Assembly (NCBI GenBank): GCA_041846495.1
Contig: JBGZEX010000083.1
Coordinates: 16,942-80,941, forward strand
Reading direction: 5' to 3'
Length of the DNA: 64,000 nucleotides
DNA from: JBGZEX01 sp041846495
GTDB taxonomy: Bacteria > Bacteroidota > Bacteroidia > Bacteroidales > Marinifilaceae
Shown: positions 25,605 through 35,220 of the stretch, in pieces
Position numbering within the stretch: the stretch's first letter is position 1
Layout of the letters: every line of letters begins with the position of its first letter
The notes under the pieces: model-generated
Databases searched by the model: none
Seen by the model: only the letters and a program-made list of their open reading frames with translations
What the model was told of the DNA's origin: nothing
Position numbers and translations under genes: made by a program

Positions 25605-25636
25605 CAAAGGTAATTTACCGATATTAAATATGCAAG
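25605..25636 (-). promoter_or_regulatory. Predicted promoter of tRNA-Leu
   Basis: TACCTTTG (minus strand, 25605-25612) fits the -7 consensus with CTTG (25633-25636) 20 bases upstream. The tRNA begins 14 bases after the -7 box. Confidence 0.5.
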
Positions 25637-25707
25637 AATTTTCCTTTTTTTCACCGATTAATTCGAATTTAAACCCGAAATCTCATATACGACTTCAAAA
25701 ATATTCA

Positions 25708-25715
25708 TATCTTTG
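25708..25715 (+). promoter_or_regulatory. Predicted -7 box of the small exported protein gene
   Basis: TATCTTTG matches TAnnTTTG and lies 20 bases before the ATG at 25736. A -33 element is not clear. Confidence 0.4.
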
Positions 25716-25735
25716 CATTTTTTAATATCAGTTAT

Positions 25736-26305
25736 ATGAAACCTGTTATTTTAATTATACTAATCGGTATAAACCATTGCATATTCGCCCAGAAATGGGA
25801 CACAAAAACGGATTTGTCGGAACCGCACGAAATCAAACTGAATCTTCCTATGGCGATTTTCGGGAAAACCTTGGAAATGGCTTACGAGCATGTCATTACC
25901 CCCAATTTCAGCATCGGCTCTTCTTTAGGTGCGGGATTCGGAGACGAATCCATCGGCTACAGATTTCAAATCGGACCCTATGTCCGATTGTTCGAAAAGG
26001 GATTCTTTATGCCTCAAGATATGCCGGCTTCCGGATATTTTCTTGAAATAAACACTTCCTGTGCCTATAAAAAAGCATCTTACAATTTTTCTTACGCTAT
26101 TCCCGACATGATCATCACATTAACCAAAGAAAACATCGTTTTCTCTTTTGGCGGAGGTATAAGTACCGGATGGAAATTCGTCGGAAGGAACAACTGGCTG
26201 TTGGAAATATTTTCCGGCATAGGATATGATTTCATTCGTAAAAAGAAATACGATTCGACGAAATATTACTATCGCATAGGATTTTCCGTCGGAAAACGGT
26301 TTTAA
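25736..26305 (+). CDS. Small predicted outer-membrane beta-barrel protein
   Basis: A 189-residue protein with a signal peptide of about 18 residues ending AQ. The mature part alternates polar and apolar residues in strands with glycine and aromatic residues (GSSLGAGFGDESIGYRF, FSFGGGISTGWKF) and ends in SVGKRF, with the terminal phenylalanine common in outer-membrane proteins. I infer an eight-strand barrel. Family not recognised; similar small proteins are often annotated DUF3575-like, but I cannot confirm that. It stands alone between divergent and convergent neighbours. Confidence 0.72.
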   Translation: MKPVILIILIGINHCIFAQKWDTKTDLSEPHEIKLNLPMAIFGKTLEMAYEHVITPNFSIGSSLGAGFGDESIGYRFQIGPYVRLFEKGFFMPQDMPASGYFLEINTSCAYKKASYNFSYAIPDMIITLTKENIVFSFGGGISTGWKFVGRNNWLLEIFSGIGYDFIRKKKYDSTKYYYRIGFSVGKRF

Positions 26306-26339
26306 ACGTCCGTTCAACGGAAATCCTCCGTAAGATAAT

Positions 26340-27071
26340 TTATTTTTTCTTCCGCAACTCGAAATTTTTCCCCAGATAAACCCTTCTCACCTCCGGATCC
26401 TGAGAAAGGTATTCCGCCGTACCGGACTGGAGTATCTTTCCGTCGTACAACAGATAAGCCCTGTCGGTTATCGATAAAGTTTCCTGTACATTATGATCCG
26501 TAATCAATATGCCTATATTTTTATCCTTGAGTTTCCTCACTATGGACTGTATGTCTTCCACCGCAATGGGGTCGACTCCCGCAAAAGGTTCGTCCAACAA
26601 TATGAACTTGGGACGTATCGCCAAGGCCCTCGCTATCTCGGTACGTCTCCTTTCGCCTCCCGAAAGTTGAATGCCGTAGCTTTTGCGAATCCGCTGGAGT
26701 CCGAATTCGTCGAGCATCTCCTCCAAACGGTCCCGCTGCTCTTTTTTGGACATCCGGGTCATTTCCAAAACGGTAAGCAAATTGTCCTCGACGCTCAAAC
26801 GACGGAATACCGAAGCCTCCTGCGACAAATAACCTACCCCCAATTGAGCGCGCCGGAATACGGGTTCTTTGGTTATATTCCTTTCATCCAAAAAAATACG
26901 ACCGTTATTAGGCGTTATCAAGCCTACTATCATGTAAAACGTCGTCGTCTTCCCCGCTCCGTTAGGTCCCAACAAACCTACGATTTCTCCCTGTTGAACC
27001 TCCACGCTGACTCCGTTCACCACCTTGCGGTTTTTATATTTTTTCTCTAAATTTTCAGCTCTTAATATCAT
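26340..27071 (-). CDS. lptB: LptB, LPS-export ABC ATPase
   Basis: LptB powers LptFG to extract LPS from the inner membrane. The 243-residue protein has Walker A GPNGAGKTT (35-43), the Q-loop, signature LSGGERRRTEIARAL, and Walker B LLDEPFAGVDPIAV, the last part diagnostic of LptB. It is cytosolic. kdsD, a gene for the LPS sugar Kdo, lies directly upstream on the same strand, 68 bases away. Confidence 0.95.
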   Translation of the reverse strand: MILRAENLEKKYKNRKVVNGVSVEVQQGEIVGLLGPNGAGKTTTFYMIVGLITPNNGRIFLDERNITKEPVFRRAQLGVGYLSQEASVFRRLSVEDNLLTVLEMTRMSKKEQRDRLEEMLDEFGLQRIRKSYGIQLSGGERRRTEIARALAIRPKFILLDEPFAGVDPIAVEDIQSIVRKLKDKNIGILITDHNVQETLSITDRAYLLYDGKILQSGTAEYLSQDPEVRRVYLGKNFELRKKK

Positions 27072-27139
27072 AAGTCGTATTATTTGAAAACTCCAAACTT
27101 ACACAAATTTAACGGACGATGCTTCCATAAAGCGATATA

Positions 27140-28114
27140 TTACACAACCCCTTCTCTTAGAATATCGTGAATATGTATCATACCTTTGTAAACATCCTCC
27201 TCTCCGATAATGACCAATTGGGTTATACTGTTCTTCCGCATAATCATATAAGCATTATAAGCCAAATCCTCCTCTTCTATCGATTTGGGATTTTTACCCA
27301 TAATATCTCCGGCCTCAATATTCTCGAATGTCTCGTACTTCTCCAACATCCGCCTCAAATCCCCATCGGTTATAATTCCGGCCAAACACCCGCCTTCGTC
27401 CATTACGGCAACGGCTCCCAAACGCCCTTTCGATATTTCCAATATCACCTTGCGGATATCGTCGTGTATGGAAACCGCCGGACGATTACTTCCGTCATAC
27501 AGGTCGGACACCCTCAAATAAAGACGTTTTCCGAGAGAACCTCCGGGATGATATTTTGCAAAATCTTCGGAAGAAAAATGCCGGCAACCGATCAAACATG
27601 CCGCTAAGGCATCCCCGATAACCAATTGAGCCGTAGTAGAGGTCGTGGGAGCCAAATTCAAAGGACAAGCCTCCCGCTCCACTGTGGAGCGGATGACATA
27701 TCGCGCATTGGTCGCCAAAAAAGAATCGGGATTTCCTACAATAGCAACGATATTATTATTCCCGAGATTCCGTATCAAAGGGATCAAAACCTTGATTTCC
27801 GAAGTATTCCCGCTCTTGGATATACAAATGACCACATCCTCCCGTTTAATCATCCCCAAATCGCCGTGAATGGCATCCGCCGCATGCATAAAAACCGAAG
27901 GCGTACCGGTGGAATTAAGCGTAGCCACTATCTTCTGACCGATAATGGCGCTCTTCCCTATCCCGCTTACAATCACCCTTCCCTTAGTCTTATAAATCAA
28001 ATCCACAACCGCCTCAAAATCGTCGTCTATATAGGCCGTCAAACCTTGTACCGCCTTAGCTTCATCGAGTATCAGTCGCTTTGCAACATTTTTAACATCA
28101 ACCGAATGGGACAT
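27140..28114 (-). CDS. kdsD: KdsD, arabinose-5-phosphate isomerase
   Basis: KdsD converts ribulose 5-phosphate to arabinose 5-phosphate, the first step to Kdo of LPS. The 324-residue protein has an N-terminal SIS sugar-isomerase domain with VSGIGKSAIIGQKIVATLNSTG and HGDLGMI, then two C-terminal CBS domains from about residue 205. This domain order and length match KdsD/KpsF. Proximity to lptB supports an LPS role. Confidence 0.94.
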   Translation of the reverse strand: MSHSVDVKNVAKRLILDEAKAVQGLTAYIDDDFEAVVDLIYKTKGRVIVSGIGKSAIIGQKIVATLNSTGTPSVFMHAADAIHGDLGMIKREDVVICISKSGNTSEIKVLIPLIRNLGNNNIVAIVGNPDSFLATNARYVIRSTVEREACPLNLAPTTSTTAQLVIGDALAACLIGCRHFSSEDFAKYHPGGSLGKRLYLRVSDLYDGSNRPAVSIHDDIRKVILEISKGRLGAVAVMDEGGCLAGIITDGDLRRMLEKYETFENIEAGDIMGKNPKSIEEEDLAYNAYMIMRKNSITQLVIIGEEDVYKGMIHIHDILREGVV

Positions 28115-28190
28115 ATTTTAAATTCATTAATAACTTTTATTGGAATAACCCTTGGTAAGTTTATTTTTTAGTATAACTTTACATAAAGTA

Positions 28191-28198
28191 CAAAGATA
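28191..28198 (-). promoter_or_regulatory. Predicted -7 box of kdsD-lptB
   Basis: TATCTTTG on the minus strand matches TAnnTTTG, 77 bases before the kdsD ATG. No clear -33. Confidence 0.4.
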
Positions 28199-28275
28199 CA
28201 TTTTTAGACTTACCCATAGCATGAATAACGACAGATTTTTTTGTTTATTTTCTGTGATACATGAAAACTAAGTTC

Positions 28276-28283
28276 TAATTTTG
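28276..28283 (+). promoter_or_regulatory. Predicted -7 box of recQ
   Basis: TAATTTTG matches TAnnTTTG 40 bases before the recQ ATG. TGTG at 28253-28256 could be a weak -33 at the expected spacing. Confidence 0.4.
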
Positions 28284-28323
28284 CAACTTTGCTGAAATCG
28301 AAATACTGTTGAAAAACAAGAAA

Positions 28324-30498
28324 ATGAGTTTAAACATCGACTTACATGAAAAACTAAAAGAACATTTCGGCTTTGACCATTTCAAAGGAAATCAGGAATC
28401 CATCATTCGAAATGTGTTGGAAGGGCATAATACTTTCGTTTTAATGCCTACGGGAGGCGGTAAATCTTTATGCTACCAACTTCCCGCCCTTATTTCGGAG
28501 GGAACGGCAATCGTAATCTCTCCGTTAATCGCACTTATGAAAAATCAAGTCGACGCCATGCGCTCCTATGCTACGGAAGAGGGGGTGGCTCATTTTCTCA
28601 ATTCCTCTCTGACGAAAAACGAAATTCTCAAAGTAAAGGAAGATATTCTTTCGGGAAAGACAAAACTCCTTTACGTAGCGCCGGAATCCCTTACGAAAGA
28701 AAGTAATGTGGAATTTCTCCGACATACGAAAATTTCTTTTTTCGCCGTAGACGAAGCTCATTGCATTTCCGAATGGGGCCACGATTTCAGACCGGAATAC
28801 CGGAAAATACGCCCCATCATAGAAGAAATAGGGCAGGCCCCCGTCATAGCCCTTACGGCAACGGCTACCCCCAAGGTACAAAACGACATCCAAAAAAACT
28901 TAGACATGATGGATGCCCGCGTATTCAAGTCTTCGTTCAACCGTCCCAATCTCTACTACGAAATCCGTCCGAAATTGGATGCCACAAAAGATATTATCAA
29001 ATATATAAAAATGAACCCCGGAAAATCCGGTATCATTTATTGCCTCAGCAGACGGAAAGTGGAGGAGTTTGCGGAAATACTCCGGGTCAACGGTATAAAA
29101 GCGGAAGCCTATCATGCCGGTATGGATGCGACCACCCGGAATGCCAATCAGGATAAATTCCTATTGGAAGAAATTGACGTAATCGTAGCTACCATCGCTT
29201 TCGGCATGGGAATAGACAAACCCGACGTACGCTTTATCATCCATTACGACATCCCCAAAAGCCTCGAAGGTTATTATCAGGAAACGGGAAGAGCCGGAAG
29301 AGACGGTGGAGAAGGCGTATGCATCACTTATTACAGCTACAAAGACATACAGAAAATGGAGAAATTCATGCAAGGGAAACCCATTGCCGAACAGGAAATC
29401 GGAAAACAATTATTGATGGAAACGGTTTCTTATGCGGAATCTTCCATTTGCCGCCGAAAGGTTTTACTCCATTATTTCGGAGAAAACTATGAAGAAGACA
29501 ACTGCGGAGCATGCGACAACTGCCTGTACCCGAAAAAAGAATTCGAAGGTAAGGAATACGTGGCGGAAGCCCTCGGTTTGGTGGAAGAAGTTAAGGAAAA
29601 ATTTAAAATCGAACATCTCGTGAACATATTGACGGGGACGAACGATTCTTTTATCAAGGCTTATAAACACGATAAACTCGAGTTTTTCGGATGCGGTGCG
29701 GACAAGAGCATGCAGTTCTGGACTATGGTTTACAGAAGAGCCTTAATCAGCCTTTTAATCGAAAAAGATATTGAACAATATGGTATTATAAAGCTTACCG
29801 AAAGCGGACGAAATTTTATCAAACATCCAAAAGATTTTATGCTAATGGAAGACCACAACTTTGAAGAAGCAGAAGAGAAAATGCAGGAAAAAGGGGGAAT
29901 ATCCGCTTCGGATATGACATTATTTTCCATGTTAAAAGACCTGCGTAAAAAAATAGCAAAGAAAAACAATCTCCCCCCTTATGTCATATTCCAAGACCCG
30001 TCGCTCGAAGATATGTGCATCAATTATCCGATAACTATCGAAGAATTGTCCAACATACAGGGCGTGGGTTCCGGGAAAGCCCAGAAATACGGACAGGAAT
30101 TCATCGACCTTATCAAAAAATACGTAGATGACAATGAAATAGAACGGGCTCAGGACATGGTTGTAAAAACCGTTGCCAACAAATCCAAATTCAAAGTGTA
30201 CATCATACAGAATATAGACAGGAAAATCGACCTCGAAGACATCGCATCGGCACAAGGCATGAGTTTCGACGAACTTATAAAAGAAATGGAAGCCATCGTG
30301 TTTTCCGGAACAAAACTGAACATCGACTATTATATCAATAAAATACTCGACGAAGAACAACAAAAAGAAATCATGGATTATTTCATGGAAGCTACCACCG
30401 ACAATATCAAAGAGGCTTTTGAAGAATTCGAAGGAGAATACGACGAAGAAGATCTCCGATTGATGCGTCTGAAACTGCATTCCAAACACGGCAATTAA
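28324..30498 (+). CDS. recQ: RecQ ATP-dependent DNA helicase
   Basis: A 724-residue 3'-5' helicase for recombination and fork repair. Walker A MPTGGGKS is at residues 41-48 and the DEAH box at 143-146. Then come the helicase C-domain with TGRAGRDG, a zinc-binding cluster ending DNCGACDNC, the RQC winged helix, and an HRDC domain around residues 530-610. An extra charged C-terminal region is usual in Bacteroidetes RecQ. The start is the ATG at 28324; an upstream in-frame TTG is not needed. A flavin reductase gene follows after 11 bases. Confidence 0.96.
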   Translation: MSLNIDLHEKLKEHFGFDHFKGNQESIIRNVLEGHNTFVLMPTGGGKSLCYQLPALISEGTAIVISPLIALMKNQVDAMRSYATEEGVAHFLNSSLTKNEILKVKEDILSGKTKLLYVAPESLTKESNVEFLRHTKISFFAVDEAHCISEWGHDFRPEYRKIRPIIEEIGQAPVIALTATATPKVQNDIQKNLDMMDARVFKSSFNRPNLYYEIRPKLDATKDIIKYIKMNPGKSGIIYCLSRRKVEEFAEILRVNGIKAEAYHAGMDATTRNANQDKFLLEEIDVIVATIAFGMGIDKPDVRFIIHYDIPKSLEGYYQETGRAGRDGGEGVCITYYSYKDIQKMEKFMQGKPIAEQEIGKQLLMETVSYAESSICRRKVLLHYFGENYEEDNCGACDNCLYPKKEFEGKEYVAEALGLVEEVKEKFKIEHLVNILTGTNDSFIKAYKHDKLEFFGCGADKSMQFWTMVYRRALISLLIEKDIEQYGIIKLTESGRNFIKHPKDFMLMEDHNFEEAEEKMQEKGGISASDMTLFSMLKDLRKKIAKKNNLPPYVIFQDPSLEDMCINYPITIEELSNIQGVGSGKAQKYGQEFIDLIKKYVDDNEIERAQDMVVKTVANKSKFKVYIIQNIDRKIDLEDIASAQGMSFDELIKEMEAIVFSGTKLNIDYYINKILDEEQQKEIMDYFMEATTDNIKEAFEEFEGEYDEEDLRLMRLKLHSKHGN

Positions 30499-30509
30499 AA
30501 ACGGAACAT

Positions 30510-31079
30510 ATGAAACAACGCTGGAAACCGGGCACACTGCTTTATCCGCTCCCTGCCGTAATGGTCAGTTGCGGAAATGCCCCCGAAAATTACAACATCA
30601 TAACGGTCAGCTGGACGGGGACCATATGTTCCGCCCCCCCGATGTGTTACATATCCGTAAGGAAGGAAAGACATTCTTACGACATCCTAAAAGAAACCGG
30701 AGAATTCGTCATCAACCTCAGCACGGAAAGACTGGCTTATGCCACGGATTGGTGCGGAGTATGTTCCGGAAGGAACGAGAATAAGTTTGAAAAAATGCGA
30801 CTTACTCCCGAAAAGGGAATTGTCGTCGATGCTCCCTTAATTGCGGAATCTCCCCTGAATATAGAGTGCAGGGTAAAAGAAATCCTTCCTTTAGGTTCCC
30901 ACGATATGTTTATTGCCGATGTCGTCAATGTTATGGCCGACGCCGAATACATCGACAAAAATACGGGAAAATTCCATCTCGAAAAGACCAAACTACTGAC
31001 TTATGTGCACGGGGAATATTTCGGGTTAGGAAAGAAATTAGGATATTTCGGATGGTCGGTACGAAAAAAACGCAAATGA
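30510..31079 (+). CDS. Flavin reductase-like (FMN-binding split barrel) protein
   Basis: A 189-residue protein with the flavin reductase-like split-barrel fold: an N-terminal PAVMVSCGNAPENYNIITVSWTG segment, PMCYISVRKERHSYDIL, and EFVINLSTE, all common in these enzymes. Such proteins reduce or bind FMN using NAD(P)H and support other oxidoreductases. No partner oxygenase is nearby, as expected in an anaerobe, so a redox or flavin-trafficking role is open. It follows recQ closely but a functional link is not evident. Confidence 0.85.
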   Translation: MKQRWKPGTLLYPLPAVMVSCGNAPENYNIITVSWTGTICSAPPMCYISVRKERHSYDILKETGEFVINLSTERLAYATDWCGVCSGRNENKFEKMRLTPEKGIVVDAPLIAESPLNIECRVKEILPLGSHDMFIADVVNVMADAEYIDKNTGKFHLEKTKLLTYVHGEYFGLGKKLGYFGWSVRKKRK

Positions 31080-31088
31080 GTTCCGCCG

Positions 31089-32273
31089 TCATGCCTTTTC
31101 GAGATTTTCGTCCACCGAGCGTACGAACGTACGACTCTCGTCGAAAAGTTTACGGTAAGTGACATGAGTTTTCGAAGCCGTCGCACTTATATGCCTCATC
31201 AAATGAACCATGGGGGGATTGAAATCCCCTATCCAATTCATCTCGAGATAATCGTAACAACTCTTTCCTCCCGCCATTTTGTCCGAAAACATTTTTATCA
31301 TCGTAGCCTCCACTCCTTTTCCCTGAAATTCGGGTACCACCCCGAATAAAATGCCGAGAGCCACATTGATTTTGGTAATATACCGGATATACAACAGTTT
31401 CAACATCCCGCCCATATTCATTTTCCCTTTCAACCGCTTTACGGCCTGGTTGAGTTCCGGCAACATTACGAAAAATCCGATAGGAGCATTCTTGTAAAAA
31501 GCGAAATAAATAAGGTTTTTATCCATAATCGGACCTATTTTGCGATAGGTATCGACAACTTCTTCCCGCGAAATACTCGATACGCCGTGAACTTCGAGAG
31601 ACCAGGCCTTATTATACACCTCCAGCAAAGCATCTATGGCACGTCTACGTCCTATATCCCCGTAGGTGTATACTTTATAATCCGGATTCTTCAACATCCT
31701 GTCCGCTTTCCATACCACCATGGGAGACAAACTCTCGGGCATTACCCGCGTACGGAAAGTAAATTGTTTATAATAATCCTTGAAACCGTAACTCTCAAAA
31801 AAATCCACATAATACTCCGGATTATAAGACATATTATAATTGGGCATCTTATCGTAACCGTCTACCAATAATCCCCACCATTCCAAACGTTCCCCGAAGT
31901 TTACCGGTCCTTCCATCGCTTCCATGCCTTCGTTTTCCAACCATTCCCGGCATCGATCGAATAATGCGAAAGCAGCCTTGCGATCGTCGATACACTCGAA
32001 AAAACCGAATTGCCCTACCCGGTATTTACCTACGCAAGCGGTCTTTTCATTTACAAAAGCGGCAACCCTTCCCACAACCTCGTCCTCTTTCACAAGAATC
32101 CATCGCACAAGCCTCCCGTGCCGGAAACAGGGATTTTTCCGGGGATCGAATTTATTCCGTATATCCTTATCTATCGGACGCACCCAATAAGGATTATCCT
32201 TATACAAACGAAGGGGCAAATTTATAAATTCCCTTTCCGTTTTTTTATCGTTTACTTCGACTATTCTATACAT
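31089..32273 (-). CDS. Predicted GNAT-fold acyltransferase
   Basis: A 394-residue protein I assign to the acyl-CoA N-acyltransferase fold. The C-terminal half has VALGILFGVVPEFQGKGVEATMIKMF, which resembles the acetyl-CoA pyrophosphate loop (Q/RxxGxG/A), and the N-terminal half has a partial repeat with a GRVAAFVNEK strand. No signal peptide. Homologues are widespread in Bacteroidetes without a known function. It sits 13 bases downstream of gpsA and could share its transcript, but a lipid role is only suggested by that position. Confidence 0.72.
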   Translation of the reverse strand: MYRIVEVNDKKTEREFINLPLRLYKDNPYWVRPIDKDIRNKFDPRKNPCFRHGRLVRWILVKEDEVVGRVAAFVNEKTACVGKYRVGQFGFFECIDDRKAAFALFDRCREWLENEGMEAMEGPVNFGERLEWWGLLVDGYDKMPNYNMSYNPEYYVDFFESYGFKDYYKQFTFRTRVMPESLSPMVVWKADRMLKNPDYKVYTYGDIGRRRAIDALLEVYNKAWSLEVHGVSSISREEVVDTYRKIGPIMDKNLIYFAFYKNAPIGFFVMLPELNQAVKRLKGKMNMGGMLKLLYIRYITKINVALGILFGVVPEFQGKGVEATMIKMFSDKMAGGKSCYDYLEMNWIGDFNPPMVHLMRHISATASKTHVTYRKLFDESRTFVRSVDENLEKA

Positions 32274-32286
32274 TTCCCACCAAACT

Positions 32287-33288
32287 TCATTTGAACCTAT
32301 CCGCCAATTTCTTTATTTCCGAAACGGGATTGGCATGCTCGTACAATATGCGGTATACGGCATTGGTTATCGGCATATCCACATTATACTTATCGTTGAT
32401 TTCCTTTATTCCCTTGACCCCGTAATAACCCTCGGCTATCATCAACATCTCCATCTGGGCGGATTCTACGGAATATCCCTTTCCTATCATGGTCCCGAAC
32501 GTCCTGTTACGACTGAACTGAGAATAAGTGGTGACCAAAAGGTCTCCCAAATAGGCGGACCCCTTGATATCGCGATTCAAAGGATGCACCGTATTCACGA
32601 AACGTTCGATCTCCTGAATGGCGTTGGAAACCAAAACGGCCTGAAAATTATCCCCGTAACGCAATCCGTGACAGATGCCCGCCGCTACGGCTACCACATT
32701 CTTCAATACGGCGGAATATTCCGTACCGTAAATATCGTCCAACACATTGGTCTTCACGTAATCGCAATCGAATAATCCGGCCACATAAGCCGCCTGTTCC
32801 GTATTTTGAGACGAAAACGTAAGATAGGACAGTCTTTCGAGCGCTATTTCCTCCGCATGGCAAGGTCCCGATATAATCACGATATCTTCAAAAGGAATTC
32901 CGTATTGATTATGAAAGAATTCGCTTATAATCAAGTTCTTATCCGGAATCAATCCCTTAATGGCCGAAACGATGACCTTGTTTCTGAACTTCCGGTTCGT
33001 CCGTGCCAATACGTTTTGAAAAAAAGCGCTCGGTATGGCGAATATAATGACATCGCTATTATCTATCAAAAGGTTGAGATCGTCGGTAAAAAACAATTTC
33101 TTCATGTCGAATTCCACGCCGCACAAATACCTCGGATTATGGGATAACATCTTGAAATTATTGATATTATCTATATTCCTTAAAAACCAGTTGATTTTAT
33201 CGTTATTCTCCGTAAGAATACGGGCGATGGCCGTCGCCCAACTTCCTCCTCCGACAACGCCGATCCTCTGTTTACCGGATAACTCCAT
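32287..33288 (-). CDS. gpsA: Glycerol-3-phosphate dehydrogenase (NAD(P)+)
   Basis: GpsA reduces dihydroxyacetone phosphate to sn-glycerol 3-phosphate for phospholipid synthesis. The 333-residue protein has the Rossmann loop VVGGGSWATAIARIL near the N-terminus, SAIKGL, SGPCHAEEI, and the C-terminal catalytic domain with LKNVVAVAAGI. Cytosolic. It begins six bases after lysS, with which it is probably co-transcribed. cdsA and psd of the same pathway lie 5 kb to the right on the other strand. Confidence 0.95.
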   Translation of the reverse strand: MELSGKQRIGVVGGGSWATAIARILTENNDKINWFLRNIDNINNFKMLSHNPRYLCGVEFDMKKLFFTDDLNLLIDNSDVIIFAIPSAFFQNVLARTNRKFRNKVIVSAIKGLIPDKNLIISEFFHNQYGIPFEDIVIISGPCHAEEIALERLSYLTFSSQNTEQAAYVAGLFDCDYVKTNVLDDIYGTEYSAVLKNVVAVAAGICHGLRYGDNFQAVLVSNAIQEIERFVNTVHPLNRDIKGSAYLGDLLVTTYSQFSRNRTFGTMIGKGYSVESAQMEMLMIAEGYYGVKGIKEINDKYNVDMPITNAVYRILYEHANPVSEIKKLADRFK

Positions 33289-33294
33289 TTCAAT

Positions 33295-35022
33295 TCAATT
33301 TTTATGAATCCATGCCGCCACTTCTTCCGGCTTGGGATTCGTAAGACCTAATTTCTCTTTTTTATTCATCCCGCATAAGGACTGATGCAATTTGTTGAAA
33401 TTCTCCACTTTCTTCAAAGCTTCCACCGTAACTATTCCCGTTTTTTTAAGGGGAGCGACCCATTCCTGCGGTATACCCGCCTCTACGAATTTCTCATCCG
33501 TATCCGTACGTTCCTTATGTTCGGGTTTCATCTGGGGAAACAGCAATACGTCCTGTATGGAGGGGCTATCGGTAAGGAACATGCACAACCGGTCGATTCC
33601 TATACCCATGCCCGATGTAGGAGGCATTCCGTATTCCAAAGCCCGCACGAAATCGTAATCTATGAACATCGCCTCTTCGTCTCCCCTTTCCTGAAGCCGG
33701 AGCTGCTGCTGAAAACGCTCCAACTGGTCGATGGGATCGTTAAGTTCCGAATAAGCGTTAGCCAATTCTTTTCCGTTTACAAAAAGTTCGAAACGTTCCG
33801 TAAGTTCCGGATTCTCCCGATGCTTTTTGGTAAGGGGGGACATCTCCTTGGGATAATCGTATACGAATGTGGGCTGAATATAGTTGGCCTCGCATTTGGC
33901 CCCGAATATTTCGTCTATCAGTTTTCCCTTACCCATGGTCTCGTCTATCTCCAAACCGGCTTCCACGCAAAATCTTCTGATTTCCTCTTCCGACTTCCCC
34001 TCGATATCGAACCCCGCATGCTCTTTTATGGCATCCGTCATTCGCACTCTGGCATAAGGCGGTTTAAAATCTATAAGTCGGTCCCCGACCCGAAGTTCCG
34101 TCGTCCCGTTTACGGCCAAAGCGGCCGCCTCCACCAATTTCTCCGTAAATCCCATCATCCAGAAATAATCCTTATAAGCCACATAAACTTCCATTGCCGT
34201 AAACTCGGGATTATGGGTTCTGTCCATACCTTCGTTTCTGAAATTCCGGGAGAACTCGTAAACTCCGTCGAAACCGCCCACGATAAGCCGTTTCAGATAA
34301 AGCTCGTTGGCTATACGCAGATACAGAGGTATGTCCAAAGCATTGTGATGGGTCACGAAAGGACGAGCCGAGGCCCCTCCGGGGATGCTTTGGAGAACCG
34401 GAGTTTCCACTTCGAGACATCCGTGAGAATCACAAAACTCCCGGATAGCCTTCATCAATTTCGCCCGCTTTACGAACACCCCTTTCACATGGGGATTCAC
34501 AATCAAATCCAGGTAACGCTGCCTGTATCTCTGTTCAAGAGAAGTGAAAGCGTCGAATATGTTACCGTCCTTTTCCTTCACCACGGGCAAAGGTCTTACG
34601 GCCTTGGCCAAAAGCTCCAAAGTACGGGCATGAACGGATATTTCACCGGTTTTGGTACGGAATACAAAACCTTCGACTCCCACAATATCCCCTATATCCA
34701 TCAGTTTTTTAAATACTTTATTATAAGCAACGGCTTCCTCATCATCCGAAATATCATCCCTGCTGACATATACCTGAATCCTTCCGGAAGCATCCTGAAG
34801 TTCGAAAAACGAAGCTTTCCCCATGATTCTACGACTCATCATCCGGCCGGCAATCACGACCTCCCGGGGAGGTATCGCATCGGTAAACGAAGCCTTAATC
34901 TCCGCCGCATGAGCGGTAACTCCGAACTCCCGGGCAGGATAAGCGTCCACACCCATTGCTTCAAGCTCTTTCAACGATTTCCTGCGAATAATTTCCTGTT
35001 CACTCAATTCTTCTATCCCCAT
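33295..35022 (-). CDS. lysS: Lysyl-tRNA synthetase, class II
   Basis: A 575-residue class II LysRS. The N-terminal OB-fold anticodon domain spans about residues 50-160. Motif 2 is FRNEGMDRTHNPEFT (about 259-273) and motif 3 GMGIGIDRLCMFLTDS (about 465-480). After the catalytic domain an extra ~75 residues carry a helix-hairpin-like segment and a lysine-rich stretch, as in other Bacteroidetes LysS. A long open frame on the opposite strand is a coding shadow. Confidence 0.97.
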   Translation of the reverse strand: MGIEELSEQEIIRRKSLKELEAMGVDAYPAREFGVTAHAAEIKASFTDAIPPREVVIAGRMMSRRIMGKASFFELQDASGRIQVYVSRDDISDDEEAVAYNKVFKKLMDIGDIVGVEGFVFRTKTGEISVHARTLELLAKAVRPLPVVKEKDGNIFDAFTSLEQRYRQRYLDLIVNPHVKGVFVKRAKLMKAIREFCDSHGCLEVETPVLQSIPGGASARPFVTHHNALDIPLYLRIANELYLKRLIVGGFDGVYEFSRNFRNEGMDRTHNPEFTAMEVYVAYKDYFWMMGFTEKLVEAAALAVNGTTELRVGDRLIDFKPPYARVRMTDAIKEHAGFDIEGKSEEEIRRFCVEAGLEIDETMGKGKLIDEIFGAKCEANYIQPTFVYDYPKEMSPLTKKHRENPELTERFELFVNGKELANAYSELNDPIDQLERFQQQLRLQERGDEEAMFIDYDFVRALEYGMPPTSGMGIGIDRLCMFLTDSPSIQDVLLFPQMKPEHKERTDTDEKFVEAGIPQEWVAPLKKTGIVTVEALKKVENFNKLHQSLCGMNKKEKLGLTNPKPEEVAAWIHKN

Positions 35023-35194
35023 CTTTATATATTTTCTGTCATTAACTTCCGGAACTAAATTGCAAACTTAATAAAAATCTTGATTTATAAACATATTCGC
35101 CGGAAATAATACCCTCCGCTCGACATAACGAATATCCGTCGTCCGAATCCGTAATTTTATACTCCCAATTGAAAGGAAATACATATTTAAAATT

Positions 35195-35202
35195 TATCTT
35201 TG
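35195..35202 (+). promoter_or_regulatory. Predicted -7 box of the rsfS-ftsH operon
   Basis: TATCTTTG matches TAnnTTTG, 18 bases before the rsfS ATG at 35221. ATTG at 35168-35171 is slightly too far upstream for an ideal -33. Confidence 0.45.
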
Positions 35203-35220
35203 TAGCTAAAATGAATATGT

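Noticed and set aside
33385..35058. 557-codon open frame on the plus strand opposite lysS
   Set aside because: It lies exactly antisense to a clear LysRS gene and has no recognisable domain; the codon usage of lysS leaves the opposite strand free of stops.
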